From positions 62,001 through 126,000 of the forward strand of contig NZ_JASJOU010000014.1 of NCBI RefSeq assembly GCF_030068605.1: 64,000 nucleotides of DNA. The letters are read 5' to 3'. Below, piece by piece: positions 1-7,394 of this stretch (positions within the stretch are counted from its first letter, which is position 1; the number at the start of each line of letters is the position of its first letter). The translations under genes were made by a program, and so were the position numbers. The stretch comes from Xanthocytophaga agilis (GTDB taxonomy: Bacteria; Bacteroidota; Bacteroidia; Cytophagales; 172606-1). A model generated the notes under the pieces. That model did no database searches, had not been told where the DNA came from, and saw only the letters and a program-made list of their open reading frames with translations.

Positions 1-1670
1 TTTTGAAACAATTCTATAGGGAAGGCAAAAATAATCACCAGAATACATCCAATTACATTATACCACAAGAACGCAATAGGAGTCAGCCAGTATAGCAGAA
101 AAACAGTAATCTGAGCCAGAATAGCTCCATAGAATACTGCATAGCTACGAATGCGGCGTATATAGAAGGCACAAAGGAAAATTCCCAGAATTACACCATA
201 AAACAATGACCCCAGACGGTTAACAGCCTCCAGTAGATTGCCCAATTGGCCTGCATACAAAGCCACAACAATGCTAAATACTCCCCAGCCAACAGTAATC
301 CAGCGAGACGCAGTCAGGTAACGGGCTTCTGATAAGTCGGGGCACAAAATGCGTTTGTATACGTCTATAATAGTAGTAGATGTAAGCGAGTTTAGAGCTC
401 CGGCTACGGAGGACATAGAAGCCAGTAACACAATGGCAATTAGCAAGCCTACCAACCCGGAAGGAAGAAAACGTGTGACAAAGGAGAGAAATACATAATT
501 GGTGTCCTCTACTTTTTCTACCTTCTTATCTTTCTTAATCAGATTAGTAACCTGAGTACGTACCTGCTGCATTTGCGAACGGGTAATATGAAACTTCTGT
601 TCAGCTTCTCCTACTCCTTTATTATCCCGCATGGCTTGTATTAGTGTGCGAAGGTCATGCTGTTGTATCTTGAAAAGGGAATCCTGTTGGTATTGGAGTG
701 CATTTACCTGCTGTGTATACCCATGATCGTGTAGTGCATCCAGTTCTATATGGTTGAAAAACAGAGGCGGTTGTACAAACAAATAGAAGACAAATACCAT
801 AGCCCCGATAAACAGAATGCCAAACTGCATAGGAATCTTCACAATACCATTCATTAACAGGCCTAGACGGCTTTGAGTTACAGAACTTCCGGACAGATAA
901 CGCCCCACCTGTGACTGATCAGCACCAAAGTAGGAGAGAGACAGAAAGAAACCGCCTATAAGCCCTGACCAGATATTATACTGATTATTGGGATCAAACT
1001 TTAAATCTATTACATTGAGCTTGTCAGCTTTGCCTGCTACACGCAATGCATCTGCAAAGGTTATATCCGGCGGCAGTAGCTGCACAGTCAGAAAGCCGGC
1101 CACCGCCATTCCGCTCAGAATAATAATCATCTGGGTAAGTTGGGTATAGCTTACAGCTTTGGTGCCACCACTTACAGTATACAGCAATACCAGTATACCG
1201 TTAAGTACACAGGTCCATTGTACACTCCAACCCAAAATTGATGACAACACAATTGCCGGAGCATAAATACTCACACCTGTAGAAATGCCTCTTTGAATAA
1301 GGAACAAGGCCGCTGCCAGCGTACGGGTTTTCAAGTCAAACCGACTTTCAAGGTACTCATAGGCTGTATAAACATGCAATCGGTGATAGATAGGAACTGC
1401 TGTTATTGACAACACTACCATTGCTAATGGAAGGCCGAAGTAAAACTGCACAAAGCGCATCCCATCACCATACGCCTGACCCGGTGCAGACAGAAATGTA
1501 ATTGCACTGGCCTGAGTGCCCATAATTGACAGACAAACAATATACCAGGGAAGGGAGCGGCTTGCCAGGAGGTAATCCTGCATATCACGATTACGGCGCC
1601 CTTTCCAGATGCCGTATACAACAATAAGAGTGATAGTGGCTATAAGTACCAGCCAGTCAAGTTTGGTCAT
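1..1670 (-). CDS. Sodium:solute symporter (SSS family), C-terminus cut by window edge
   Basis: I translated this from the minus strand starting at the ATG at 1668-1670; it stays open to base 1. The protein begins MTKLDWLVLIATITLIVVYG and has many hydrophobic helices, plus SSS-type stretches such as ASAITFLSAPGQAYGDGMRF and VSGGTKAVSYTQLTQM, the latter typical of the LeuT-fold Na+-coupled transporters. At least 10 membrane segments are visible, with a hydrophilic insert rich in Gln/Lys in the middle (about residues 300-360). The substrate cannot be told from sequence. The gene lies just downstream of a small membrane-protein gene, a common arrangement for Na+ symporters. Confident about the family, not the solute. 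Confidence 0.9.
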   Translation of the reverse strand, partial: MTKLDWLVLIATITLIVVYGIWKGRRNRDMQDYLLASRSLPWYIVCLSIMGTQASAITFLSAPGQAYGDGMRFVQFYFGLPLAMVVLSITAVPIYHRLHVYTAYEYLESRFDLKTRTLAAALFLIQRGISTGVSIYAPAIVLSSILGWSVQWTCVLNGILVLLYTVSGGTKAVSYTQLTQMIIILSGMAVAGFLTVQLLPPDITFADALRVAGKADKLNVIDLKFDPNNQYNIWSGLIGGFFLSLSYFGADQSQVGRYLSGSSVTQSRLGLLMNGIVKIPMQFGILFIGAMVFVFYLFVQPPLFFNHIELDALHDHGYTQQVNALQYQQDSLFKIQQHDLRTLIQAMRDNKGVGEAEQKFHITRSQMQQVRTQVTNLIKKDKKVEKVEDTNYVFLSFVTRFLPSGLVGLLIAIVLLASMSSVAGALNSLTSTTIIDVYKRILCPDLSEARYLTASRWITVGWGVFSIVVALYAGQLGNLLEAVNRLGSLFYGVILGIFLCAFYIRRIRSYAVFYGAILAQITVFLLYWLTPIAFLWYNVIGCILVIIFAFPIELFQ

Positions 1671-1799
1671 TCCGGTTCCGAAAGGTGGTTTTCGAATGTA
1701 TAAAGCTATTTAGACAGGAACAGCTGAAATATCCTGGCTGCAAAAAGATAGCATTTTTGCCACAGTTACAATACTTACGTGGTGAACGGTAAGTATATT

Positions 1800-1940
1800 T
1801 TACTCAAATGCCTTTGTGAACCAGTAAAACAGCAGAATAAGTGCTACCAGATTCAAAAGGACAAAGCTGTACATCCGAGGCCAGGTATTGAGAAAAGGAG
1901 GAAGTTCGTTTGTTGTATCGTTATCCTTAATCGTAAGCAT
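1800..1940 (-). CDS. Small single-pass membrane protein next to symporter (46 aa)
   Basis: A 46-residue reading frame beginning MLTIKDNDTTNELPPFLNTW, followed by one hydrophobic helix (SFVLLNLVALILLFYWF) and a short charged tail. It lies 130 bp upstream of the symporter on the same strand, so the two are probably co-transcribed. Small one-helix partners encoded beside sodium:solute symporters are common in bacteria, and I infer a stabilising or regulatory role. The length fits the gap well, and the coding start is the only ATG upstream of the helix. Confidence 0.6.
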   Translation of the reverse strand: MLTIKDNDTTNELPPFLNTWPRMYSFVLLNLVALILLFYWFTKAFE

Positions 1941-2048
1941 TGAATCAAAACAGAAAGCAGAGTAAATACTAATTTAATTTCAGTTTCAGAATAGCCGGAT
2001 CAATTATAGAGGCTATATAAATTGCATGGTCATAAAAGTATTTACAAG

Positions 2049-2078
2049 CAAAAAGCCCGCCAAAAATAGCGGGCTTTT
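2049..2078 (-). terminator. Rho-independent terminator of superoxide dismutase gene
   Basis: Ten-base stem AAAAGCCCGC / GCGGGCTTTT with an 8-nt loop, 22 bp past the sod stop. Read on the minus strand it ends in a run of T. Confidence 0.85.
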
Positions 2079-2099
2079 GTTATTTTTATAAATTAAAGC

Positions 2100-2711
2100 T
2101 TATTTTTTAGCTGCTTCATAGTGTTGATTTGCTGCATCCCAGTTTACTACGTTCCAGAATGCACCGATATAATCAGGACGCTTGTTCTGATATTTCAGGT
2201 AATAGGCATGTTCCCATACATCCAGACCCAATACAGGAGTTCCTTTTTTCTCAGCTACATCCATCAGAGGGTTGTCCTGATTAGGAGTAGAAGTGATTGC
2301 CAGTTCTCCACTAGGTTCAACAATTAACCATGCCCAGCCAGAACCAAAACGACCTACACCTGCTTTAGTAAATTCTTCTTTGAATGCATCAAAAGAACCA
2401 AATTTTTTGTCAATAGCAGCTGCCAGTGAACCTGTAGGTTTGCCACCTTCATTTTTCTTCAGGATGTTCCAGAAGAAAGTGTGGTTCCAGTGACCTCCAC
2501 CGTTGTTGCGAACAGGTGCTGGGTATTTGCTTATATTCTTAATCAAATCTTCAAGGCTTAGATTGGCCAGGTCAGTCCCATTTACCGCGTTATTTAAGTT
2601 TGTCACATAAGCCTGGTGGTGTTTGCCATGGTGAATTTCCATAGTTGCTTTGTCAATAAATGGTTCCAGCGCATCATGAGCGTACGGAAGGGGAGCTAAT
2701 TCAAATGCCAT
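2100..2711 (-). CDS. sodA: Superoxide dismutase (Fe/Mn family, probably Mn type)
   Basis: 203 aa, the usual length of the Fe/Mn superoxide dismutases, which convert superoxide to H2O2 and O2 in the cytoplasm. All family marks are present: [17 protein letters not shown] at the N-terminus, metal ligands in IHHGKHH (His27 region) and [10 protein letters not shown], and the C-terminal [13 protein letters not shown] motif with the Asp and His ligands. The GGGHWNH context and the Gln in TPNQDNPLM favour Mn or cambialistic metal use over strict Fe; this is an inference. Monocistronic: a terminator follows at once and a 180-bp gap precedes it. Confidence 0.95.
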   Translation of the reverse strand: MAFELAPLPYAHDALEPFIDKATMEIHHGKHHQAYVTNLNNAVNGTDLANLSLEDLIKNISKYPAPVRNNGGGHWNHTFFWNILKKNEGGKPTGSLAAAIDKKFGSFDAFKEEFTKAGVGRFGSGWAWLIVEPSGELAITSTPNQDNPLMDVAEKKGTPVLGLDVWEHAYYLKYQNKRPDYIGAFWNVVNWDAANQHYEAAKK

Positions 2712-2892
2712 AAAAATAAATAGTTTAAGGTTGAAAGTTGAAAAATAGTATAAGTTGTTAATACTAAAAAAGGGTTATGGATAATCTTTGTTTAGTATTT
2801 TAATTAACACGAGAAAAAACAATTAGTTTCATTGAATTGGCTTTTCTTTCATAAAAGAAGCATTCTTTGACTCCTATTCGCCCGTTGTATGA

Positions 2893-3339
2893 TTAGTTTC
2901 TAAGGCGTTGAAAAAAGGCTTTCATCAGCGATTCGGATTCTGCTGCCAGCACACCTGATACTACCTGTGTTTTGGGGTGAAGCAAGTTAGTGTCTTTGCC
3001 TACATACCCTCTTTTATCATCCGAAGCTCCATAAACCAGTCGTCCTATCTGCGACCAGAATAGTGCTCCTGCACACATTACACAAGGCTCCAGAGTGACA
3101 TACAGCGTACACCGGTTCAGGTATTTGGCATTGAGATGCTGAGCCGCAGCTGTAATCGCCAGCATTTCTGCATGTGCTGTCACATCATGCAGCTTTTCGG
3201 TCTGGTTATATCCTTTGCCAATGATTTTTCCTTCGGCTACAACAATCGCCCCTACAGGTATTTCTCCTTCCTCAAAAGCATAATAGGCAAGTTCAAGTGC
3301 CCGATACATCCATGTCTCATCTGTAGGTTGACCAATCAT
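2893..3339 (-). CDS. tadA: tRNA-specific adenosine deaminase TadA
   Basis: 148 aa, full length for TadA. The zinc-dependent deaminase motifs are both visible: HAEMLAI (ligand His and catalytic Glu) and LEPCVMCAGAL (two Cys ligands). TadA converts A34 to inosine in the wobble position of tRNA-Arg(ACG). Its substrate tRNA gene lies 145 bp away, divergently transcribed (3484-3557). The C-terminal KAFFQRLR ending is typical of TadA rather than other cytidine/guanine deaminases. The start at MIGQPTDETWMYRALELA fits the family N-terminus. Confidence 0.95.
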   Translation of the reverse strand: MIGQPTDETWMYRALELAYYAFEEGEIPVGAIVVAEGKIIGKGYNQTEKLHDVTAHAEMLAITAAAQHLNAKYLNRCTLYVTLEPCVMCAGALFWSQIGRLVYGASDDKRGYVGKDTNLLHPKTQVVSGVLAAESESLMKAFFQRLRN

Positions 3340-3413
3340 TATCTGTGAATCATGTAGTTTTTCTGCAAAAAAAGAGACTTTCCGGAGAAAATTTAAATCT
3401 TTAAAGATTTTTT

Positions 3414-3443
3414 TTGGAGTTTATATTTTTATCTCTACCTTTG
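3414..3443 (+). promoter_or_regulatory. Promoter of tRNA-Arg, Bacteroidota type
   Basis: TTG at 3414-3416, exactly 19 nt, then TACCTTTG at 3436-3443. This matches the Bacteroidota -33/-7 pattern TTG-N19-TAnnTTTG, about 40 bp before the mature tRNA. Confidence 0.75.
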
Positions 3444-3483
3444 CAGCCCGTAAACGATAGAACAACACGTTTTATGTTTATAC

Positions 3484-3557
3484 GGACTCGTAGCTCAATT
3501 GGATAGAGCATCTGACTACGGATCAGAAGGTTTGGGGTTCGACTCCCTACGAGTCCA
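3484..3557 (+). tRNA. tRNA-Arg(ACG)
   Basis: The acceptor stem GGACTCG pairs with CGAGTCC, the D-arm starts TAGCTCAATTGG, and the anticodon stem TCTGA/TCAGA encloses loop CTACGGA, giving anticodon ACG. The T-arm contains GGTTCGACTCC. No CCA is encoded. The 3' end (3541-3557) is the attachment site of the prophage that follows; the gene stays intact because the element supplies an identical 3' end. Confidence 0.97.
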
Positions 3558-3558
3558 C
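3541..3558 (+). repeat. attL core (tRNA 3' end)
   Basis: GACTCCCTACGAGTCCAC, identical to 33930-33947. It covers the 3' half of the T-arm and the acceptor strand of tRNA-Arg, the usual integration site of tyrosine recombinases. Confidence 0.92.
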
Positions 3559-3571
3559 ATCTACAGAATTT

Positions 3572-3605
3572 AGCCCGCAGAATCGCCCCTGACGGGCTTT
3601 TTTGT
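3572..3605 (+). terminator. Terminator after tRNA-Arg inside the element
   Basis: Stem AGCCCG / CGGGCT followed by a run of T. It lies inside the element, so the phage supplies a terminator to the tRNA. The likely original host terminator is now beyond attR at 33957-33993. Confidence 0.7.
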
Positions 3606-3680
3606 TTTCTGCCCTTTCCGATAGCCTTCTGTCAAACCCTGTTTAGACCTGTTTTAACCCGGTTTTTAACCCATTTTGTC

Positions 3681-3698
3681 TGGATTCGCTTGCTCATT
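3681..3698 (+). repeat. Possible integrase arm-type site, left copy
   Basis: TGGATTCGCTTGCTCATT, repeated with one mismatch at 33873-33890 near the other end in the same orientation. The region 3630-3680 before it has further short repeats of CCTGTTTTAACCC type. A direct repeat near both ends but inside the cores suggests integrase or excision-factor binding. Confidence 0.45.
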
Positions 3699-3818
3699 TT
3701 CATTGAAAAATGAAAGATTACGTAAATGCGTAAATAAGCGAATTGCAGTGTAGTTACTTTTTTACAAAAAAGAGATAAAACGGTTTTAACGTTTTTCTCT
3801 TAGTAACATGCTTAAAAA

Positions 3819-4958
3819 ATGACTATTCTCTATTGGCTGCGTAAGAATCAAGCCAATCGCAAAGGTGAGTGCCCTATCTGGTGCAGTATTTCTAAACACC
3901 CTTACAAAGCTGAGTTTTCCTGTAGATGTTCTGTTCATCCTAATGAATGGGATCAAGCTAACCAGCAAGCCACAGGCAAACAGGCAGAATTTCTTAATGC
4001 TCATTTAGAGCAAATAATGGCAAGACTACTTAATATCAGGCTTCAGCTACAGGCACAGGACAAGCCTATACTTCCCCAAGCAATCAAAGACATATTCTTT
4101 GCTAAGCCAGAAAAGATAATTTTTTTGAAAGATTTGCTTACTGAACACTTCAATGAAAAGAAATTGCGTTTGAAGCCAAATTCACTAAAAAATGAAAAGT
4201 CGAGAAGGCAGAATATTATCCGCTTTTTGGCGGAAACTGAACAGGCAAATATTGCAGTTGAAGAAATAGATGAATCATTCATGGATGACCTGGAAATATT
4301 TCTTCAGTATAAAATCACCACAGACCATAATTACAAAATCAAACACTTACGTCTTGTGAAAGAAACGCTGACTTGGGCAAAAAAAAGAAAGAAGATAAAA
4401 GCTAACCCTTTGCAGGATATCACCTGGATAAATGGGGAGGATCAAAGTACCCCCGTACTATCTAGCTATGAGGTCCACAAGATCGAGAGTACTATCTTCA
4501 CATCTGAATCTTTACAGCATGCAGCTGACAGACTATTAATTCAGATATATACAGGCTTCAGTTACATTGATCTGGTGAACTTCAAACCGGATACTGATAT
4601 AGTAGGTAAATGGATAAAGAAGGAAAGGCAGAAAACTAATATAGAAGCCATCATTCCAGTTATGGAAAAGCTTAAACTCATACTGGCTAAATATGAAGGT
4701 ATCCCACCTGTTATTTCCAATGCTAAGTATAACGAACAACTTAAGAGTATAGCCAAGATTTGTGGTATCAGAATGAAGCTATCCAGTAGAGTTGCCAGAA
4801 AGACTGCTGGTCAGTTATGGATTGATGCAGGTGTTAGTATTGAATCTGTTAGCAAGATGCTAGGACATGCTAACATCAAAACCACACAAAAGGCTTATGT
4901 AAAGGTGACTGAAAAACGGATAGAATTGGAACTGAAGAAAACAGGGCTTTGGGAGTAA
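3819..4958 (+). CDS. int: Tyrosine recombinase (phage integrase)
   Basis: 379 aa. The N-terminal part (YWLRKNQANRKGECPIWCSI) is the arm-binding domain seen in Bacteroidota integrases, a SAM-like core-binding domain lies around residues 100-190, and the C-terminal half is catalytic. Visible catalytic residues are Arg in SRVARKTAG, His in SKMLGHANI and the Tyr nucleophile in TQKAYVKV near the end. The position of the first catalytic Arg reads IYTGFSYIDL rather than TGLR; some Bacteroidota integrases also lack Arg here. The box II His is also replaced. It sits 260 bp from the tRNA attachment site and catalyses integration and excision there. The start ATG follows an A-rich stretch. Confidence 0.93.
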   Translation: MTILYWLRKNQANRKGECPIWCSISKHPYKAEFSCRCSVHPNEWDQANQQATGKQAEFLNAHLEQIMARLLNIRLQLQAQDKPILPQAIKDIFFAKPEKIIFLKDLLTEHFNEKKLRLKPNSLKNEKSRRQNIIRFLAETEQANIAVEEIDESFMDDLEIFLQYKITTDHNYKIKHLRLVKETLTWAKKRKKIKANPLQDITWINGEDQSTPVLSSYEVHKIESTIFTSESLQHAADRLLIQIYTGFSYIDLVNFKPDTDIVGKWIKKERQKTNIEAIIPVMEKLKLILAKYEGIPPVISNAKYNEQLKSIAKICGIRMKLSSRVARKTAGQLWIDAGVSIESVSKMLGHANIKTTQKAYVKVTEKRIELELKKTGLWE

Positions 4959-4986
4959 CAATATACTTGATTATACATCTTGGATA

Positions 4987-5028
4987 CGAACAAGTAGCGA
5001 AATAGATATCTATTTCGCTACTTGTTCG
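4987..5028. repeat. 42-bp perfect palindrome containing the AGATATCT core
   Basis: Left arm CGAACAAGTAGCGAAATAGA, centre TA, and the exact reverse complement as right arm; the symmetric core reads AAATAGATATCTATTT. It begins 29 bp after the integrase stop. It could act as a bidirectional terminator, but no T-run follows. The core is the same palindrome that forms the arrays before the late operons, so I favour a regulator-binding site. Confidence 0.75.
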
Positions 5029-5052
5029 CCATTTTGAATAATAATGCTGTAC

Positions 5053-5084
5053 AAATAGATATCTAATGTTAAATAGTATCTTTG
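5053..5084 (+). promoter_or_regulatory. Promoter and operator copy before the sce7726-like gene
   Basis: A palindrome copy AAATAGATATCTAATG (GATATC at 5058-5063) lies just upstream of TATCTTTG at 5077-5084, a full match to the Bacteroidota -7 box. The spacing to the centre of the 42-bp palindrome is 53 bp. Transcription should begin near 5090, which rules out a TTG start at 5082. Confidence 0.6.
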
Positions 5085-5189
5085 TGCCATCTAATCACAT
5101 TAAAATTATTAGAAGATCTTGATATAAAGCAAATTTGTTTGTGTAGCAAACAAATTATTGTTAGTTTGCCAGTGTCAAGCGAACATTTT

Positions 5190-5789
5190 ATGAAAGCAAA
5201 CGATATACTTTTAGCTGTACAAAGTGAATTAAGACACAAAGAAGATAATCATACACGTATTTTAAAAGAGTTACATTTTTGTAATGGAGATAGTATAGCA
5301 GATCTGGCCGTAATAAATGGTTCTCTTACTGCTTTTGAAATAAAAAGTGATGCAGATTCATTAGTTCGACTTCCTAGACAAATCACAAATTATAATAAAG
5401 TATTTGATTATATAACTATAGTTACTGGTAATACTCATTTAAAAAAAGTAAGCTCTCTAGTCCCGGATTTTTGGGGAATTTGGGTTATATCAATAGAAAA
5501 TGGCTCTATTGTTAAAAAAATTGTTCGTGAAGAAAACAGGAATTATGAAATTAATGCTTTTTCTCTCGCACAATTTCTGTGGAAAGAAGAAATAATTGAT
5601 TTGTTGAAAAAGCATAATCTTCATAAGGGTATGACAACTAAGCGTAAATGGTTGCTATGGAAGTTTTTAGTAGAAAAGTTTACACTTGACCAATTATCCA
5701 AAGAAGTAAAATACTATCTACTTAAAAGATCCAATTGGAAAGAAGAGTTTCCTACTACTATTTCTACTACTGATACTCCCATTAGTTGA
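5190..5789 (+). CDS. sce7726 family protein (putative nuclease-like cargo)
   Basis: 199 aa from MKANDILLAVQSEL. The start is chosen because the -7 promoter box at 5077-5084 would place an upstream TTG (5082) before the transcript, and because homologs begin with this kind of helix. The middle segment DLAVINGSLTAFEIKSDADSLVRLPRQ is the signature of the sce7726 family, with a D...EIK pattern resembling PD-(D/E)XK nucleases. Its 3' end overlaps the next gene tail to tail by 76 bp. sce7726 genes are often found beside beta/sce7725-family genes, as here. AT-rich compared with the structural genes. The function is unknown; a defence role is my inference. Confidence 0.8.
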   Translation: MKANDILLAVQSELRHKEDNHTRILKELHFCNGDSIADLAVINGSLTAFEIKSDADSLVRLPRQITNYNKVFDYITIVTGNTHLKKVSSLVPDFWGIWVISIENGSIVKKIVREENRNYEINAFSLAQFLWKEEIIDLLKKHNLHKGMTTKRKWLLWKFLVEKFTLDQLSKEVKYYLLKRSNWKEEFPTTISTTDTPIS

Positions 5790-6928
5790 GTGATCTTAGT
5801 CATATGATGATTAAAAGTGAATTGTACCCACTGACCTGCATTTCCAGTTGGAATTTTTGGTTCAGTTTGATTTGAAGATTTTCTTGTTGAAGTTCTTCTT
5901 GTCAAAGTTTTCCTTGTTTTTACAGGTGGTGTTATTCCATTTGCAATATCATTAATCATCTTGTCTCCCCAACTGAAGTTAGGGCCGGAATAAACGGGAT
6001 TGACTAATAGAGCTTTACTTTTATTAACATATTGTCCATGTCCATCTTCATGCTTATTCGATAACCTTCCTTTGTAGACAAGAAAATCATCTTCGGTTGT
6101 GTATTTAATTGAGCATGTGCCCTGATGGCTCTCCTGTTGTGGATTAAATGTTGGATGAATATTTCCATAATCGGCATATCTCAGTGGAAGATCTGGCAGT
6201 GCAGCTCTTATTTCCTTCCAGATATCCCATTCATGTCTTGCGCTGTATGTTTCTGTATCCTGAACATAACCAGTTAAATCTTCAGGAAAGGAGCCTCCAG
6301 ATATAATTATTGATCTAAACTTTTCCTTATTTGAGATTCCACTAATTATTTGAATTATTCTTTCTGGTAATGTAAAGCCGTCATCAGAGGGGTCAAAATC
6401 GAAATGATCAATGAAATTTAGATCCAATAATATATCTACCATTGATTCATCTATATTAAAATGCTTCATATAACTACTTAGAGCATCATTCAAGTAGTTG
6501 CAAAATATATCAATGGCAACTGTTCTAAGTCTATATTGTGGTGGCTTAACACAGATTCCATGGTGAAGATAATTATCCTTAATTAGTTGAAGATATGCGG
6601 GTGATTCTTGCACAAAGGTTATTACAGGTATAAAACCAATCTGTTGTTGAGACACCATACTTAGGAATTTACTTATATAACTTAAGTCAGAACTACTATC
6701 TGACTCAATCAAGTCAAAATCTGCATAAAATTTCATGTTGCTTCCTATAAATGCCCCTAAAAGTTCTCTTACACGAGTACTTAAATATTTCAATTGCTCA
6801 ATTTCATCCTTAATAGGAAGGAGTTGAATCACAGGAATAATATTTTCTTTAACAGGAGTTGATAGCATTTTTAAAGCTTGCATTTCTGAAGCACGCAGTT
6901 TCATCACAGGCGAATAAATAGCAGTCAT
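5714..6928 (-). CDS. Beta family (sce7725-like) protein
   Basis: 404 aa. The N-terminus (IYSPVMKLRASEMQALKML, then PVKENIIPVIQLLPIK) follows the pattern of the beta-protein family, in which the first strands hold a conserved MK.R..E..AL...... PIIE arrangement. There are repeated TIM-barrel-like strands (FYADFDLI, IGFIPVITF, VDILLDLNFIDH, RSIIISGGSFP). A basic Thr/Arg/Lys linker near residue 340 (KTRKTLTRRTSTRKSS) precedes the last 60 residues. The gene is convergent with and overlaps the sce7726 gene. These two families recur as partners, which suggests one system. The biochemical role is unknown. Confidence 0.7.
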   Translation of the reverse strand: MTAIYSPVMKLRASEMQALKMLSTPVKENIIPVIQLLPIKDEIEQLKYLSTRVRELLGAFIGSNMKFYADFDLIESDSSSDLSYISKFLSMVSQQQIGFIPVITFVQESPAYLQLIKDNYLHHGICVKPPQYRLRTVAIDIFCNYLNDALSSYMKHFNIDESMVDILLDLNFIDHFDFDPSDDGFTLPERIIQIISGISNKEKFRSIIISGGSFPEDLTGYVQDTETYSARHEWDIWKEIRAALPDLPLRYADYGNIHPTFNPQQESHQGTCSIKYTTEDDFLVYKGRLSNKHEDGHGQYVNKSKALLVNPVYSGPNFSWGDKMINDIANGITPPVKTRKTLTRRTSTRKSSNQTEPKIPTGNAGQWVQFTFNHHMTKITQLMGVSVVEIVVGNSSFQLDLLSR

Positions 6929-6955
6929 AATTGTCAGTGAAAATGGTAAATAAAT

Positions 6956-6986
6956 TTTGCGGTTGTAAAAATATTCACTATTTTTG
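6956..6986 (+). promoter_or_regulatory. higBA promoter
   Basis: TTTG at 6956-6959, 19 nt, then TATTTTTG at 6979-6986: an ideal Bacteroidota -33/-7 promoter 54 bp before higB. Confidence 0.75.
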
Positions 6987-7025
6987 TGAAAAGCAAATTT
7001 TATATAAAATCACTGTTTATGTGAA
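6974..7025. promoter_or_regulatory. Two operator inverted repeats for HigA autoregulation
   Basis: TTCACTATTTTTGTGAA at 6974-6990 and ATCACTGTTTATGTGAA at 7009-7025 share the form TCAC-N7-GTGA, with centres 35 bp apart. The first overlaps the -7 box and the second lies just before the start codon. Antitoxins of the HigA type usually repress their own operon through such sites. Confidence 0.65.
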
Positions 7026-7039
7026 TATATTTTTTCGTT

Positions 7040-7363
7040 ATGATAGATGTATATATTGATGATGATGACTTAGCCTTGTTATTTGAGGGGAAAAAACCTA
7101 AGGGTAAACCAAAGTATCAAGAAGCAGTGATAAAGAAATTTAAACAAAAGGTTCAGATTATAGATAGTTGTTCCAAAACTGAAGACTTTTATAGACTTAA
7201 TAGTTTGAACTTTGAAGCGTTACAAGGAGATAAAGCGGGATTATTCTCAATTAGAGTGGATAGCCAATACAGGCTAGAATTTTCAATTGAACGAATCTTG
7301 GAAGGTGAAACGGTTATTCGGGAAATTATTCGAATAATCCGCCTGAGTAATCATTACGCTTAA
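7040..7363 (+). CDS. higB: RelE/HigB-type toxin
   Basis: 107 aa, typical of RelE-superfamily toxins, which cleave mRNA on the ribosome. The C-terminal half holds the diagnostic stretch LNFEALQGDKAGLFSIRVDSQYRLEF, described here in two parts: NFEALQGDKAG and SIRVDSQYRLEF, the latter with the conserved Arg residues. It ends SNHYA, matching the HigB pattern (DYH). The antitoxin follows 31 bp later on the same strand. The N-terminal 30 residues, with an acidic start MIDVYIDDDDLALLF, are longer than in short HigB proteins. Confidence 0.85.
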   Translation: MIDVYIDDDDLALLFEGKKPKGKPKYQEAVIKKFKQKVQIIDSCSKTEDFYRLNSLNFEALQGDKAGLFSIRVDSQYRLEFSIERILEGETVIREIIRIIRLSNHYA

Positions 7364-7394
7364 TATTTATATAAACTGAAAGGAAGAAATAAAA

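Noticed and set aside
4987-5028. The 42-bp palindrome as a protelomerase telomere site
   Set aside because: The element integrates at a tRNA by a tyrosine integrase with att repeats, and no protelomerase-like gene is visible.
5082-5189. A TTG start at 5082 for the sce7726-like gene
   Set aside because: It lies inside the -7 promoter box TATCTTTG; the ATG at 5190 fits the family N-terminus.
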